This document shows, piece by piece, positions 1-11,429 of a DNA stretch of 64,000 bases. The stretch comes from Epiperipatus broadwayi (taxonomy: Eukaryota > Onychophora > Udeonychophora > Euonychophora > Peripatidae). The position numbers and the translations under genes are program-made. Location of the stretch: contig JAQFVV010000181.1 of the NCBI GenBank assembly GCA_028023455.1, positions 2,382,089 to 2,446,088 of the forward strand, in the 5' to 3' direction. Each line of letters opens with the position of its first letter. Position 1 is the stretch's first letter. Below the pieces are notes generated by a model that made no database searches, was not told the DNA's origin, and saw only the letters and a list, made by a program, of their open reading frames with translations.

Positions 1-1295
1 ATTAGTACAAATGATGTTTTAGACCGAAACAGAGATATTGAAGCTGCAAATTATTCATCATCATCAAGCAATAATTATTGAAAACATTCCAAAGTTTAGC
101 AACAAACTTTCAGATTATACAACTGAATCCTTGATTACTAAGCAAGACCTAAAATTCAATCAAAGGAAGCAGAATTCAATTAGTAACAACAAATAATGAT
201 CATTGTGAATCCTGAAGGACTTTTATAGTTGGTGTGTGGAACAGATATTGTGAACATTTGCAGACACTGGAGGTTGATAATGATTAAAAGCAAATTTTCA
301 GCTCCATTGACCTCAGTGTGCAAGATGATATGAACAAATGATTTGTTCTCATGGCGTGCATGTAAATCTGGCTTGATTTTAAGACTACAATGATTCAAAG
401 GTTGTAGTGATGGGCATGAGTTTGCACTCCCTCTTTTTTGGGTGTGGTGAAGATAGTCATGATGGGCTTTATTCATTAGTGGAGATGGTCAGCAATCATT
501 GTCTAACCTGGAAATACCTGGCAGGCAGATGAAAGTCACTACCTTCACTTGGACATCACCCTGAGGGGCTACTACACCTCCGATGAATTATTTGTTAGGT
601 CAGTGTTAACTTTAGACTTAGAGCATTTGTAAGGTGGTTGGTCTGCTTTGTACAACATGGATGGAGTTTTGTTATAATATTTTGTGGGCACTGGTCTGCA
701 GTCCTCACTTCTTCCTCAGGGAGGTTGGAGCAGTTGCTGGGGGTCTGATCTATGGTGCAAGCTGTTGACAATTGTCACAGCCTAAAAATCTGCTGGGAGG
801 ATACCCAGTCAAATTTTCTGCACCATTTTCCTTTCTGATGGGCTCCTGTGACCCTCTTTGATGGGTTGCTTTTGGGCAGTGCAGATTTGTGCTTGTTATT
901 TGTTATGCTTTCCTGAGTTGGCTTTTCAATTTTGCACAGATAGACTGAATTTGGTTTCTGCACATTTGGACTGTTAAATTGGGAGACAAAGGTATCTAGA
1001 ATGGTCTTTGCATGGCTCAGCTATGGGTTGAGGGTTTGTTGTCCTGTGGACTTGGACCTTGGACCTAGTTGCCTGTTGTGGTGGTTGGTGCAATGCTGGA
1101 CATGTCCACCTATTCATCTGAAGCTTGAGTCTTTACCTCAGGGCCCCGACAGTGGGATCATTGGGCTATGAATAACTTCTCAAAGGTTGGGCCATGTAAA
1201 CCCATGTTCAGATACACATTGGGCAAGATTATAGTAACCCTTTTGGGGACATAATTGTTGTCTGGAATGTGTCCTTATGTAAACAAGATTAATAA
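1..1295. other. GC-richer degenerate region, unrecognised
   Basis: No convincing gene. This stretch is visibly richer in G+C than the next several kilobases and has only short open frames, mostly on the minus strand. A minus-strand frame near 745-780 reads CDNCQQLAP and another near 500-600 reads GGVVAPQGDVQVKV, which loosely recall the cysteine-rich and post-protease segments of Gypsy-type gag-pol. Stops and frame changes are frequent and I would not assign it. It may be an old LTR-retrotransposon relic; the base composition is the main reason to think it came from an element. Confidence 0.25.
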
Positions 1296-1394
1296 TTGTT
1301 TTGTTTTTGTACAGTAAATGTTTTGCAATCACTTTGGGTAATTAGAGCTGGAAACTTCTATGTAATCTTTAACCATAAAGTTTGTTTTGCATTT

Positions 1395-1625
1395 ATGGTT
1401 TTAACTTCAATTACAACAATGTTAAAAATATTGCAAATTAAAAAAAATAACAACAAAAGAAAAATAAAAGAAACTATGCTAATATACAAATACAAACATG
1501 ATTTAATTAACAGGCAGGCAGCAAACATTAAGATCTTGGAATTGTGGGAAGGTTAGCCTTTCAAAGTGTTAGTTAGAAAGACTATGAGGATAGTCAAAGC
1601 ACTCCTAAGTGGATAAATTTTTTAA
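1395..1625 (+). pseudogene. Penelope-like element, 3' terminal fragment
   Basis: The reading frame ending near 1556 carries NNNKRKIKETMLIYKYKHDL and then NRQAANIKILELWEG, almost the same as the C-terminus of the PLE relic ending at 7603. The 3' flank is also shared: both copies continue with GCCTTTCAAAG, then AGGATAGT, then GCACTCCTAAGTG. Only the part after the GIY-YIG endonuclease is left. The upstream part of the same open frame (from 1296) has no PLE similarity and is probably flanking DNA. Confidence 0.7.
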
Positions 1626-2390
1626 AATATATCTGAATACTATATTTATAAATATTCAACTATAAAAATGACATATATATGCACAGTTACATGCATACAT
1701 GGTAAAACAAAATATTCCAATCATCAGTAAATCGATAAATATTTTATTTTAACCAAATATAAATGATTTACTGTTAAACATATGCTATATTGTAATATAA
1801 AAGTAAAATCTCAGTTATCTATTTTAATTATTTTATCTAAAAATGCAGTTGTTATTATTTTCTGACAACTCTTAAATTGTAAACAAAATATTTTTAGAAT
1901 AAAAAATAAAACCCAGATTTATTCATTAACAAACTCTAAGTAAGAGTTCAAAATACATTTCTATTTGTTAGTTCATTCCTTAGTCAGCTATTTTATTTTA
2001 TTAAGAAGTTCTTTTGTTTTAACTTTTGTCTTTTAACTTATGAAAGCTTTTCAGATTTATTTCCATGGTTAATTGTTTTAATTTTATTCAAAAGTTTTTT
2101 GCTCTTAAATCAGTGCAGACAAGGTATAATAGTTTTTTTTGGTCTGTAAATGGAAAGATATTTTCATTAAATGGTAAAATTTATTTTCCATATATATCTT
2201 TACTCTCCAACCAATTTCTTTCATTTGTGCTGCGTACATTTGTTCGTGAAGTAGATTTCATGCACAGGTAGCAAAATATTAAACTGAGTTTTCATTTTAT
2301 ATTAAGAGGTTGTTAAAACTAAAAGATTGGCTTTAATCCTCTGAATAAATGGTAATTTTTATCATTTATTCCATATATATATAAAACAAG
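1626..2390. other. AT-rich spacer, nothing recognised
   Basis: Very AT-rich sequence with frequent stops in all frames and no repeat arms that I can see. The short open frame at 2065-2271 is compositionally biased and matches no family I recognise. Confidence 0.5.
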
Positions 2391-2529
2391 TTTTAATCAC
2401 GTTAAACTTGCTGTTGCTTTTATTTATGATCAATAGATGGTGTTTTACCAAAAACACCGAACAAGCATACTTTTGTTTACATAAATGACAAAAGAGTCAG
2501 AATTAACTATCTCTTTTTCATTTTGCCCA

Positions 2530-2576
2530 CCCTCAGATCAACTGATTTCAAGCTAATTTGCTATCATCAGTGAAGG
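2530..2576 (-). ncRNA. Hammerhead ribozyme, family B, minus-strand copy
   Basis: Read on the minus strand: stem I strand CCTTCA, core CTGATGA, a stem II region TAGCAAATTAGCTT, core GAAA, short stem III TCAGTTGAT, cleavage base C (triplet AUC), then TGAGGG closing stem I. Stem I pairs 6 of 6 with one G-U. All invariant core residues are present. Stem II is weak (AGC/GCT, 3 bp). Confidence 0.75.
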
Positions 2577-2682
2577 ATAGGGCTAGAAACTAGATCTAAA
2601 CACTGACTCCACTTTATGCAAAAAGTTTCTATCAGTTTGCAAGCATGAAATTTTTCAGACCGGGAAAGTCTTCAAACTCAGC

Positions 2683-2735
2683 CTAACAAGCTAGATAGCT
2701 ATATGGGTGGCCCATATAGCTATCTAGCTTGTTAG
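2683..2735. repeat. Short perfect palindrome
   Basis: Arms of about 25 bp around a 3-nt loop (TGG at 2708-2710); the arm begins CTAACAAGCTAGATAGCT. It sits at the centre of the family B foldback and would form a cruciform or a stable RNA hairpin. Confidence 0.9.
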
Positions 2736-2936
2736 CGACAGCAAGTTTAACATGATTAAAACTTGTTTTTGTTTTTCATAAATGTACCTTTAAAGTTTTT
2801 TGCAATGATACATATTGCAGAGGCTTTGATTATGTGGTGAAACTGAACTGAGGTCAGACCCATATGCTTGCAAACTGATAGAAACTTTTTGCATAAACAC
2901 TTGGAATCAGTGTTTAGATCTAGTTTCTGGCTCTAT

Positions 2937-2983
2937 CCTTCACTGATGACAGCAAATTAGCTTGAAATCAGCTGATCTGAGGG
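2937..2983 (+). ncRNA. Hammerhead ribozyme, family B, plus-strand copy
   Basis: CCTTCA at 2937-2942 pairs with TGAGGG at 2978-2983 as stem I. The core CTGATGA is at 2943-2949 and GAAA at 2964-2967. Stem III is the palindrome ATCAGCTGAT (2967-2976), so it has essentially no loop. Cleavage is predicted after C2977 (triplet AUC). This is a type I (open stem I) hammerhead of the minimal stem III kind known from Sm-alpha, newt satellite and Penelope elements. Stem II is short (AGC/GCT) and flanked by a C-T mismatch, so activity needs a test. Confidence 0.8.
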
Positions 2984-3262
2984 TGGACAAAATGAAAGAG
3001 ATAGTTAATTCTGACTCTTTTGTCGTTTATGTTTATGTAAACAAACGTACGCTTGGTTGGTGTTTTTGGAAAAACACCATCTATTGATCATATATATATA
3101 TATATGAAAAACAAAACAAGTTTTATATACGTAAAAACCTGCTATTGCTTGTATTAATGATCAATAGATGGAGCTTTACCAAGACCTCCAAACAAATGTA
3201 TTTGTTTACATAAACGTCAGAGTCAATATTCACTGTCTCTTTCATTTTGAATTTACCCCCTC

Positions 3263-3732
3263 AATATAAAATTAAATAAATTAACTAAGCATAAAAAACA
3301 ACAAAAACTAAGAGATGGGTGGTATCATATGGCTTTTGAGAGTTTGTTTACATTATACAATTCATTGGAATTATCAGCAGTAATTTCTTGCATTTATGCC
3401 TCCATGCATATATAAAAAGCAGCACATGGATAACATATAGTATTATATCTCTAGATCAGTAGGCTAGCTTTTTATTGTGATGACTAGGATGTAGATAGTT
3501 CCAATAATTCTGATAATCCTCTATTTTATTCAGATTCCAAAATTCTCCAGTGATGTGTGGGATCTAATATACACATATAATCTTTGAATCACAACAGAAA
3601 AGAGATCCTGTACTTTTGTGGGAGTTCAAACTTGATCAACATGAAGACCAGCAGATACTGTTCTTTCCTTGAATCTGGTTTGCACTCTCTCTCTTTTTCT
3701 ACATCTGCATTATTTGTAACTTAATAACTAAT
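3263..3732. other. AT-rich spacer, nothing recognised
   Basis: No supported gene or RNA. It contains short (TA) runs and no long open frame. Confidence 0.5.
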
Positions 3733-3874
3733 CTGTAATTTGAAACCATTATTATATATAGTAGAATTTGAAAACAATGGAATTGTAATAAGTTGTTTTC
3801 ATACTGTAATTTGAAACCATTATTATATATAGTAGAATTTGAAAACAATGGAATTGTAATAAGTTGTTTTCATA
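3733..3874. repeat. Exact 71-bp tandem duplication
   Basis: The unit starting CTGTAATTTGAAACC at 3733 is repeated without any change I can find from 3804. Perfect identity in such a decayed region implies a very recent slippage event, or an assembly artefact. Confidence 0.9.
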
Positions 3875-4865
3875 TCTTGATTAATAAAAACCAAGGTAAT
3901 AATTTAATTATTTCATCCTGCTTTTTTTCAATTTACATTAATTAAAACTAATTAGTTAAGAAAATTCTATTAAAAATACTTTATTTTTCCAAAAATACTG
4001 CTCTTTCTTTGCTACATAGGAATATTTTACAAATTTGTTAAAATCTGAAGGATCGCATAAAATTTATTTGCACTAAACTTTAAAAATATCAAAATTATTA
4101 TTTAATCAATATTTCTCTTATTCCACATTATATTTTTTAAATAAGTATATACAATAAATTTTGTCTGTGTTTATTACTACTTAATTCATCATAATCTGTT
4201 AATACCATCAAGTTTTTTTATGAAATGTGAGCAACCTTTTTCTCCAGATAGAAATCTTAGTATTAACAAAAAATCCTTTAATATTAATCAGTGGACATCT
4301 AAATATTCTAAAATAGAGGATAAAACAAAAATAAAAGACAATTCAAATCCATTACCCCAAGCAATTAGCAAATATGGTGAATACTGCCTTTTTTCCATTG
4401 CTTCTTATGAAAAGTTGTTGGATAGACCTTTACCTTGCAGTGCGCTGTTTAGAGACTTTTACTTATCTTTTATTTACATATTGTTATATATTGTAGAACT
4501 ATATTGTTTTTTATAATAAAATAGTATTGGTAATTGTTGTTAAATTATTAATAATTATTCTTATTAGAATATATTAAAGAGATATAACTTCCATTAATCT
4601 TTTATCCAACCATTTTTCAATATTCAAATAATATTATTATGAAATACTATATAATAATATAAAGTCAAGGCCATTAAAAATTGTATTAATTTTAAAATTT
4701 CCATTTTCATTTAATAATTTTTATTTTAATATTTATTTAATACAAAATATGTAGATTTTATTTTATTTCATAATTTTTTCAACTTTGGTATTCATTTACT
4801 CAAACCATTTTAGCATGTGTGCATGTGTGGTGCAACTGTTCCCATAAGCTATAAATTGTTATTAT
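3875..4865. other. AT-rich spacer with one unassigned open frame
   Basis: Very AT-rich. An open frame at 4220-4516 (98 codons) begins MKCEQPFSPDRNL and ends in a hydrophobic run; I do not recognise it and it may be chance. Nothing else is supported. Confidence 0.4.
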
Positions 4866-4972
4866 AAAATAGATAAATAAAAACAAACGAGCTGAGTGCT
4901 TTCAAAGGATCTTGCCTTCATAATCATAGCTTGCTAATACATGATTAGCACAACATAAATATTCACACAATA

Positions 4973-5053
4973 GCATTGGTGGTCAAGAGATCAGTGACAG
5001 TTGCTTTACAAGCAGCTGTCCCAGGTTATCGGGTTCATTTCCCAGCTGATGCT
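4973..5053 (+). repeat. tRNA-derived SINE, long-variable-arm type
   Basis: The acceptor halves GCATTGG and CTGATGC can pair. The anticodon-arm region reads GCTTTACAAGC. The T-arm is GGGTTCATTTCCC, a slightly decayed B box. It is related to the copies at 28.9, 31.9 and 37.1 kb. It lacks the TGACACATG plus A-tail end and runs straight into PLE-related sequence. Confidence 0.65.
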
Positions 5054-5139
5054 GTTCAGTTTTCTTTCAGAACCAGAGCACAAATCACCACAAGTGTATT
5101 CCAGACAATCCCACAATTGGGTGTAGAGAGAAACATGAC

Positions 5140-5325
5140 CTTAAAAGAAAAATCAAAGAGGCCTTCTTCATCTCACGAGACAAAGATGCCATAAACAGAA
5201 AGGACACATGCTATGCTTTATCGAAGAAATGGAATTAGCATATTTGCATATCATTAAACATATTAGCAAGCTATGATTATGAAGGCAAGATCTTTTGAAA
5301 GTGCTCAGCTTTGTAATAACACTTT
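5140..5325 (+). pseudogene. Penelope-like element C-terminal fragment
   Basis: A frame reads LKEKSKRPSSSH, and in the adjacent frame KEKIKEAFFISRDKDAINRK, then LSKKWN before a stop. This matches the C-terminus of the PLE fragment at 15766-15865 (KRKIKEAYFLSRDGDAINRK, KISKKWNA). The 3' tail includes TGAAAGTGCTCAG, the PLE terminal motif also seen near 15955. The frame change shows it is dead. Confidence 0.6.
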
Positions 5326-5653
5326 ATAGCTTTTGGGAACAGTTGTGCCGCACATGCACATGTTCTAGAATATATATATATATATTTCCCCAAAGTAAAA
5401 AAATTATTTGACTTAATCAAACCATTTCAATTTTACATTTTACATTCAAATATTTATCACTTTTATTTTGTAAGTCATTTACAAAAAGAATAGTATCTTA
5501 ATATAATATTTTAACTCTCAATAGCCACATGCAATAAATTATACCACTATCAATTTTCAAATGCCCTAATTTCAAATTTATTTATTAAAATAAACTGGTA
5601 TCCATCTCAGCAGATTCCTAAAATATGTTTCTATTTTTATTCTAAAAAATCAG
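5326..5653. other. AT-rich spacer, nothing recognised
   Basis: No supported feature apart from a short (TA) run near 5371-5385. Confidence 0.5.
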
Positions 5654-5797
5654 ATTGTAACTATATAGAAGGTAAAAAACCTCCACACCAATGCTGTTTA
5701 AACAGAGCGATGCTGAGTGAGAGTATTCTTACAGTTTTATCATCTTGTTTAAAAGACATTGGTGTGGAGGTTTGTTTACCTTCTATATAGTTACAAT
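5654..5797. repeat. Small foldback (MITE-like)
   Basis: Arms 5654-5693 and 5757-5797 are reverse complements with about one base inserted. The outer ends are ATTGTAACTATATAGAAGG and its complement. The spacer is about 63 bp and there is no coding. No target duplication is obvious. Confidence 0.8.
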
Positions 5798-6615
5798 TTA
5801 AACACTGTGCTTGTAAAATTTATAGAGTATTAATTTACCTTGTTTAGCCTAAACTTTATACCACTAGACAACTTGCTACTTGTAGTCAAAATATAAGCAA
5901 TTCTGATCATTTAGTTTTTGCTAATCTATGGGGTTTTTTCTAATATAAATGTATTTTTTGTAAGAGATTCTTAGAATAATAAAAACCAAATTTATTTTAT
6001 TATAATATTTGATTGTAATTTTTCTAAAAGTGACAATTCAATTGTCTCCAATTATTGCTTTTTGTAATGATATTATTGCATAAAATTTTCATATACATGC
6101 TTTAGCAGGAGAATAATGGCAAGTTTCTTCAGAATGTTAAATATTTCAGTTGTTAACTCATTCATTTTATATAAAAATTTAAGCAGTCAAAAAATTGCAA
6201 TACATGAATTTTTAAATGCATTAGCAAATGGACTTTATATCCATAATTTAGGAGCATTAGGAAGGTTTGGAGCTACAAATAATGTCAGTAACAATAATAT
6301 ACATGACAAAATAAAACTTAAATCATTTAAACATTATTTTAATTTGTTTTACTTTTTTTTAAATGCCAATTTGAAATTATACCATAAAATAATACTTTTT
6401 TAATGAAGTGGAATCATTTTACTGCATTACAAAATTATCATGTAGCCATTGTGGGTTAAAAAAAACTTAAAGATATATTTTCTTTTTGCTAGTAATGTGA
6501 AAAGCATGCAATTCCTCATAATGCTTTTATAAAAAATTAAATATATATGAGTAATATAATTAATCATATAAATAAATAATAAAATATTTCATTTTAAGTT
6601 TAATTGAAAATATGA
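5798..6615 (+). other. AT-rich region with possible DDE-transposase C-terminal scrap
   Basis: Mostly AT-rich non-coding sequence. The open frame 6116-6403 begins MASFFRMLNISVVNSFILYK and continues HEFLNALANGL. This resembles the hydrophobic stretch near the C-terminus of piggyBac/DDE_Tnp_1_7 transposases (general pattern: aromatic residues, L-N-A/S-x-I-L-Y, then F-x-x-x-L-A). The catalytic part is absent and the rest of the frame is low-complexity. If correct it is a decayed DNA-transposon fragment; it could also be chance. Confidence 0.35.
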
Positions 6616-6639
6616 TAAAACAAAAAAGCTATAAAATAT

Positions 6640-7660
6640 TACTTTATACTATTGATATGTTGATGATGTTGTTGTATGTGGAAAATCAAATACTATTAAA
6701 GATTTGATTGATGAATTAAATAATATAAAAGCTTAAAATGGATTAAAACAGATGAAAATTTAATGTGTGTTCAATTTCTAAATCTTAAGATAACTAAAAA
6801 CAGAGATAAACTGGATTACTATATGACTATTAAACCAACAACAAAAAAAGGCTACATTCCATATAAATCAAGAATACCAAGGTCACACAAAATGGCAGGT
6901 TTGAAGTCCTTCTTGTTTAGAAATGATCATCTTTGTAAATATTCATTGGATAAAGGCAAAAATGTTGAAATGTATTCTAATGAATTGTTAAATGTTGGAC
7001 ATAATTATGACCATATTTATTATACTATTAAAATTTTTTATTTGAAATATAAATACAAAAATAAAAATAAGATTAATAATGATGTTAATTCTTTTGATAA
7101 TAAAATTTGGATTTAAATACCATATATTTTGAATCAACAGGCACGTTTCATAAAGAAAATTTATAAAGGTATATGTAACATTGCATTTTATGCACCATTT
7201 GCATTAAATAAATTAATAAATAACTAAAGATAAAACCTTATTTACAAATAAAAATTGTATCATTTATAAATGGATGTGTAGGTGTGGTAGTGTATATATA
7301 GGCAAGTTGAGATGCACATTGGAGAAAAGAACAAAAGAGCATTTGTTGTTATTAAAAAGAGTTCAAAATATGAAACAAAATTCTAAAGATAATGATAATT
7401 TATCAGCTTCTGTTTTTTATGACCATAATAAATCATGTATATATGGTTTTGATTTCAATTATAATAATGTAAAAATATTGCAAACTGAAAGAAATAATAA
7501 TAAAAGAAAAGTCAATGAAGCTATGTTAATATATAAATACAAGCGAGACTTAATCAATACGCAGGCAGCAAACGTTAAGATAAAGGAATTATGGGAAAGT
7601 TGACCTTTCAAAGTATTAGTTGACAAAGACTACAAGGATAGTTGAAAGTGCTCCTAAGTG
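6640..7660 (+). pseudogene. Penelope-like element relic (RT end plus GIY-YIG)
   Basis: RT motif C is visible as YVDDVVVCGK near 6656-6685, followed in other frames by VQFLNLKITKNRDKLDYY, then IKPTTKKGYIPYKSRIP and HKMAGLKSFLFRN (6766-6930), the typical PLE thumb region. A GIY-YIG endonuclease follows: CRCGSVYIGKLRCTLEKRTK (7277-7336) then EHLLLLKR. The C-terminus ends NVKIKELWES at 7603. Several frame changes and stops between 6730 and 7270 make it non-functional. In intact PLEs the RT primes at exposed DNA ends and the endonuclease nicks the target. The 3' flank CTCCTAAGTG is shared with the copy at 1.6 kb. Confidence 0.85.
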
Positions 7661-8450
7661 AAGTCTTTTTAACAAATTTTACTTACTGCATTTTCTGATA
7701 TTTATTTATAAGTTTACATATATTATTTTGAAGAAATAAAGACATCGCTTCATAGTAGTATTAATATATATAAATTAATAAAAGAATTGATTATCTTCAA
7801 TTATCTTATCTACTTAGTTTTGGTGAACTAAAAAGTGATGAAATGTACGTTTGTAAATACTATTAAACATCAGGATTTAGATGCGGACCAGATCATTGAT
7901 AATTCACATGAGTATTCAATAATACTAATTAAAAATAGATTTTGGAATATGATTCTCTTATACATATGTAAGCTTTAAAATATTTATTTCATCACTTTTA
8001 TATAAAATAAACTTTTAAGGCCAGTATCTTAAGAACTGTGCCTAAGAAAATAAATAAATAATGTGGAGGAAAATTACAACCTAATACTATTCTAACATTA
8101 AGCTTATTTTTTTAAAAATAAAATTGCCCACTATATTATTTATCTTATCACTTTTTAAGCAATTGTTATATTTTGGAAATTAAATTTTACTGAAAAAGAT
8201 TTTTTAAAAAGTGTAGATTTAACCCTAAAAAATCTACTTTCTGTAGTAACTAAAATGTAAATAAGAGATACTATAAACTCATGTGATCTGTTATATTCTT
8301 TAAATTAAATATTAATTGATTAATGCTAGATCAACTGGATAATTTAGTACTCATATATATATATATCATATTTTCAATTAAACTTAAAATGAAATATTTT
8401 ATTATTTATTTATATGATTAATTATATTACTCGTATATATTTAAACAAGT
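7661..8450. other. AT-rich spacer, nothing recognised
   Basis: No supported feature. Short (TA) runs occur near 8350. Confidence 0.5.
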
Positions 8451-8451
8451 T

Positions 8452-8615
8452 ATATATATATTAATACGAAGATTTTCACGGGTTGAATATATAAAAGACA
8501 TATTTTGCGGGTTGTCACCCAGTGAATGACTTGTGTGATCAAGTCAAAAAATCGGTATATCAATATTTAAATTTTTTAACACCGATGAACCTGCAAAATA
8601 TGTCTTATATATATG
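8452..8615. repeat. Foldback related to PLE terminus
   Basis: Starts near TTAATACGAAGATTTTCACG and has inverted arms (AAAGACATATTTTGCGGGTT near 8494 against AACCTGCAAAATATGTCTT near 8588). The same outer and inner sequences occur at the ends of the large PLE palindrome (48131-48210 and 48960-49037), so this is a short solo derivative of that PLE's terminal region. It keeps GACTTGTGTGATCAAGTC, the counterpart of the stem at 48.2 and 48.96 kb. Confidence 0.7.
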
Positions 8616-9648
8616 TGTCTGTGTAAATAATCAATTGGACACCACATATTTAACATAAATATATAATAATGTTAATTTAACTTGAGAATTTTTTATATTA
8701 TCTTTTAAGAGGCAATAATTAATAAAAAGTCAACTAAATTCCATTGGTCATATGTTTTTATATACAATAGTTTTAAATTATAATGGAAGTAACAAAATAA
8801 ACAATAATAATATATAACTCATACAAAAGTACTTCAGATAACTTAAACTATAATTGTAAACAACTAAACACTCAAAAGTAGATGCCACATGATTTTTCAG
8901 AAACTGTGATCAATATTAGTGAATTGTCTACATATAAAATCTTTAAATTAATTTTTTAAAATTACTTCTTTAATTATTCTCTAACTATAAAATCTTTCTT
9001 CATGCAATATTCTTGGGTAATTTGAATTGAAGGTAAATTTAAAGTTACAAGATTTTTTATGGTCAAAGAACACTGATGAAGTATTATCCTTATTATCTGT
9101 AGTATTTTTTATGGTTATAAAGTATCTGGTAATTTTTCAATATTTTTCTGAAGTACATTTTTATTCACCAATATATGACTTTTTGAATCCATTTATAACT
9201 TGGTGAATAATAGTACTTGTTTGTTTTTTAGAATTACAATTTTTAGAATTATTAATTAATTTGGTCACATTTGGAGGATCATAAAATAAAATATTGTATT
9301 TCTCATCGAGTAATTTTTAAATAAATTTAAATTACAAAATTATTTAGAAAGGGCATGGACATCCATTTTATATTATTTTTACTTTTATTGATGTTATAAC
9401 ACTCATTTTTAAATATATTTAATATATAAAATTTGTCTTCGATCATACCGTACATTTATAAATATTTGAGAAACAATTCTTTTTTTAAAACAAAAAAAAC
9501 GTGCTATTTTTTATAAATAAATAGCTTTTATTAAGATATTTAAAAAAGTCTTAAAATCAATTATAATAGGTATACGTTGATAAAAATAAATATATTCTTT
9601 TTGGAAACAGGGATTTAACTAATAACTTATAGTGTAAACATTCATTTG
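8616..9648. other. AT-rich spacer, nothing recognised
   Basis: No gene, RNA or repeat arms that I can support; stops are dense in every frame. Confidence 0.5.
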
Positions 9649-10073
9649 CTTTCATCATCATCATCAACCATTATCAATCCACTGCAGGATGAAGGTCTCT
9701 CCAAGTTCAATCCATCTTTTCCTAACTTTAGCTTCTCTTCCCCACATCACCCCTGCACACGTTCTTATTTCATCCATCCATCTCACATGTGGTGTCTTTC
9801 TGGGTCTTTTACAATCTTTTGGAATCCAGTTCAAAATTTCAATTGTCTATCTATTATCATCTCTTCTAGCAATATGTCCAGCCCAACTCCACTTCAGTCT
9901 TTTAATTTTTTCAGTGAGGTCAGTAACACCTGTTTGTTCTCTTACCCATACATTGGGTTTTCGATCTCTTCTTGTTACTCCCAACATGCATCTCTCCATA
10001 CTTCTTTGAGAGGTTTGAAGTCTCTGTATTGCTCTTCTATTAAGGTCCAAGTCTCAGATCTATAAGTAAGAAC
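9649..10073 (-). pseudogene. 5'-truncated RTE/BovB LINE, 3' end
   Basis: On the minus strand the frame reads RRAIQRLQTSQRSMERCMLG, VTRRDRKPNVWVREQTGVTD and LKWSWAGHIARRDDNR, nearly identical to the C-terminus of the long RTE at 61-64 kb (63580-63770). It ends in a TGATGATGATGA simple repeat (plus-strand TCATCATCATCATC at about 9653), the same tail as the other two RTE 3' ends in the window. The break near 10073 is the 5' truncation point typical of target-primed reverse transcription. The frame is broken before the C-terminus (about 9840). Confidence 0.9.
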
Positions 10074-10400
10074 TTTAAATATTTATAAATCTAAAAATGT
10101 TATAACTCTGTTTGTTGTTTATTGATTGTCCATTGTAAATTGTTTAATTTATATAAGAGATCTTCACAGTATTTTAAAATCCACAAACAAAATAATAACA
10201 TTATATAAAATATATACTTTAATATTTTTAAAGTTATCAGTACTTAAAACATTATCTTCATATTTAGATAATACAAAGTCACGAATTTATGCCACCATAT
10301 GAACACCCATGGGTCATTCTTTGGCTATTTTGTAGTATTTGTCATTAAAGGTATCACTAATATTGTCATTTATAAATTTTCATGAATCTACAGATTACAT
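10074..10400. other. AT-rich spacer, nothing recognised
   Basis: No supported feature. Confidence 0.5.
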
Positions 10401-10568
10401 AAGTAATATATATTAAGGCTATAACCTTATTACTATGCGCCTAGATGCGATAGTAGGGACCTCTACAAATCTTTTAAAGTCATTAATCTTGTGTTAAGAC
10501 TTGTAGAGGTCCCTACTGTGGCATCTAGGTGCATAGTCTTAAGGTTATAGCCTTAATATATATTACTT
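10401..10568. repeat. Foldback (MITE-like), 68-bp arms
   Basis: Arms 10401-10468 and 10501-10568 are reverse complements with only a few mismatches (for example TAGAGGTCCCTACT against AGTAGGGACCTCTA). The spacer is 32 bp and there is no coding. No clear target duplication flanks it. Confidence 0.9.
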
Positions 10569-11425
10569 AAATAAATTTTATTGTAAATGAATTTACAGAA
10601 ATTTCATATAAAATATTCTCAGTGATATTTACATATTTTAGACTATCTATAGGACCATCTTGTTCACTAATATCTAATGAAGCTATATTGTCGTTATTAT
10701 TAAATGTTTTTAATTTTATCAATTAATTCAAAAAATGAAGTAATCCAACATAACCCGAAGCAATGTATCTAAATATTATGAATTCGTTAAAATGTGTTGT
10801 TACTCTTTAATAATATATATTTCAAAATGGCCAAAGTATGATTCATTGATCTCCTTGTAAGTGTGCAAATTTGCAGTTATTGGATTACTTAAATATAAAG
10901 TATTTGTTTTAAGTACATTTAACTTTTAAAAATATTTAAATTTATACTCGATATATTGGTAATTTTTTTATATGTGACCCTAAAAATATTATTGAAGCTC
11001 TTTTATATAAATTAAAAAATTTAAGCAATTTAATTAATAACATGCTGATACGTTGCTGTGAAACTTTTTTATATAATAATTCCTGTAGGCTTTCAATATC
11101 ATAATTTCTGCAGACTAAGCCTTTCAGAGTTTAAATGGAATTATCTATAAAGAACAAATTAGAGTTATAAAATTTTTAGAATTACAAATGACTAGAAGAA
11201 ATTATTTAAACTGTAAGCCATTTGTCAAACCTATCTAAGAAAGAGAATATATTTATTTTAAGAATCCTTGGAAATAGATAAACTTTCATACAAATTCTAA
11301 TTGCTTTCAGCTATAATTATAGCAAACCTATCAAGATCTCACTTTTGATTCTAATCATAAGCCTGTTATTGTCAGTAATCTGTAATTATATAGATTTTGT
11401 AATAAATTGCTTAAAAATGTGATAT
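10569..11425. other. AT-rich spacer, nothing recognised
   Basis: No supported feature. Some frames near 11100-11400 may be decayed upstream LINE sequence, but I cannot align them. Confidence 0.45.
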
Positions 11426-11429
11426 AATC

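Larger units (their letters stand above)
2391..3262. repeat. Complex foldback repeat carrying hammerheads (family B)
   Basis: A compound inverted repeat. The segment 2430-2650 returns as its reverse complement at 2868-3091. The outer part 2391-2425 returns inverted at 2733-2768. A third, truncated direct copy lies at 3105-3262. The centre holds a near-perfect 25-bp-arm palindrome at 2683-2735 with a 3-nt loop. Each long arm carries one hammerhead ribozyme sequence, on opposite strands. No protein is encoded. The layout suggests repeated inverted insertion or template switching of a small non-autonomous element. The name family B is mine. Confidence 0.8.
4866..5325. repeat. Foldback of a PLE 3' end holding a SINE
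   Basis: The segment near 4872-4950 (GAGTGCTTTCAAAGGATCTTG, then AATCATAGCTTGCTAAT) is the reverse complement of 5255-5315 (ATTAGCAAGCTATGATTAT, then AAGATCTTTTGAAAGTGCTC). Between the arms lie a tRNA-derived SINE (4973-5053) and a PLE C-terminal coding remnant (5140-5238). The PLE terminal sequence therefore exists here as an inverted pair, as at 48-49 kb. Confidence 0.65.

Noticed and set aside
4220-4516. 98-codon open frame as a host gene
   Set aside because: No recognisable domain, AT-rich, hydrophobic low-complexity end; kept only as a remark.
9646-10065. 139- and 106-codon plus-strand open frames
   Set aside because: Antisense to the RTE C-terminus, which is recognisable on the minus strand.
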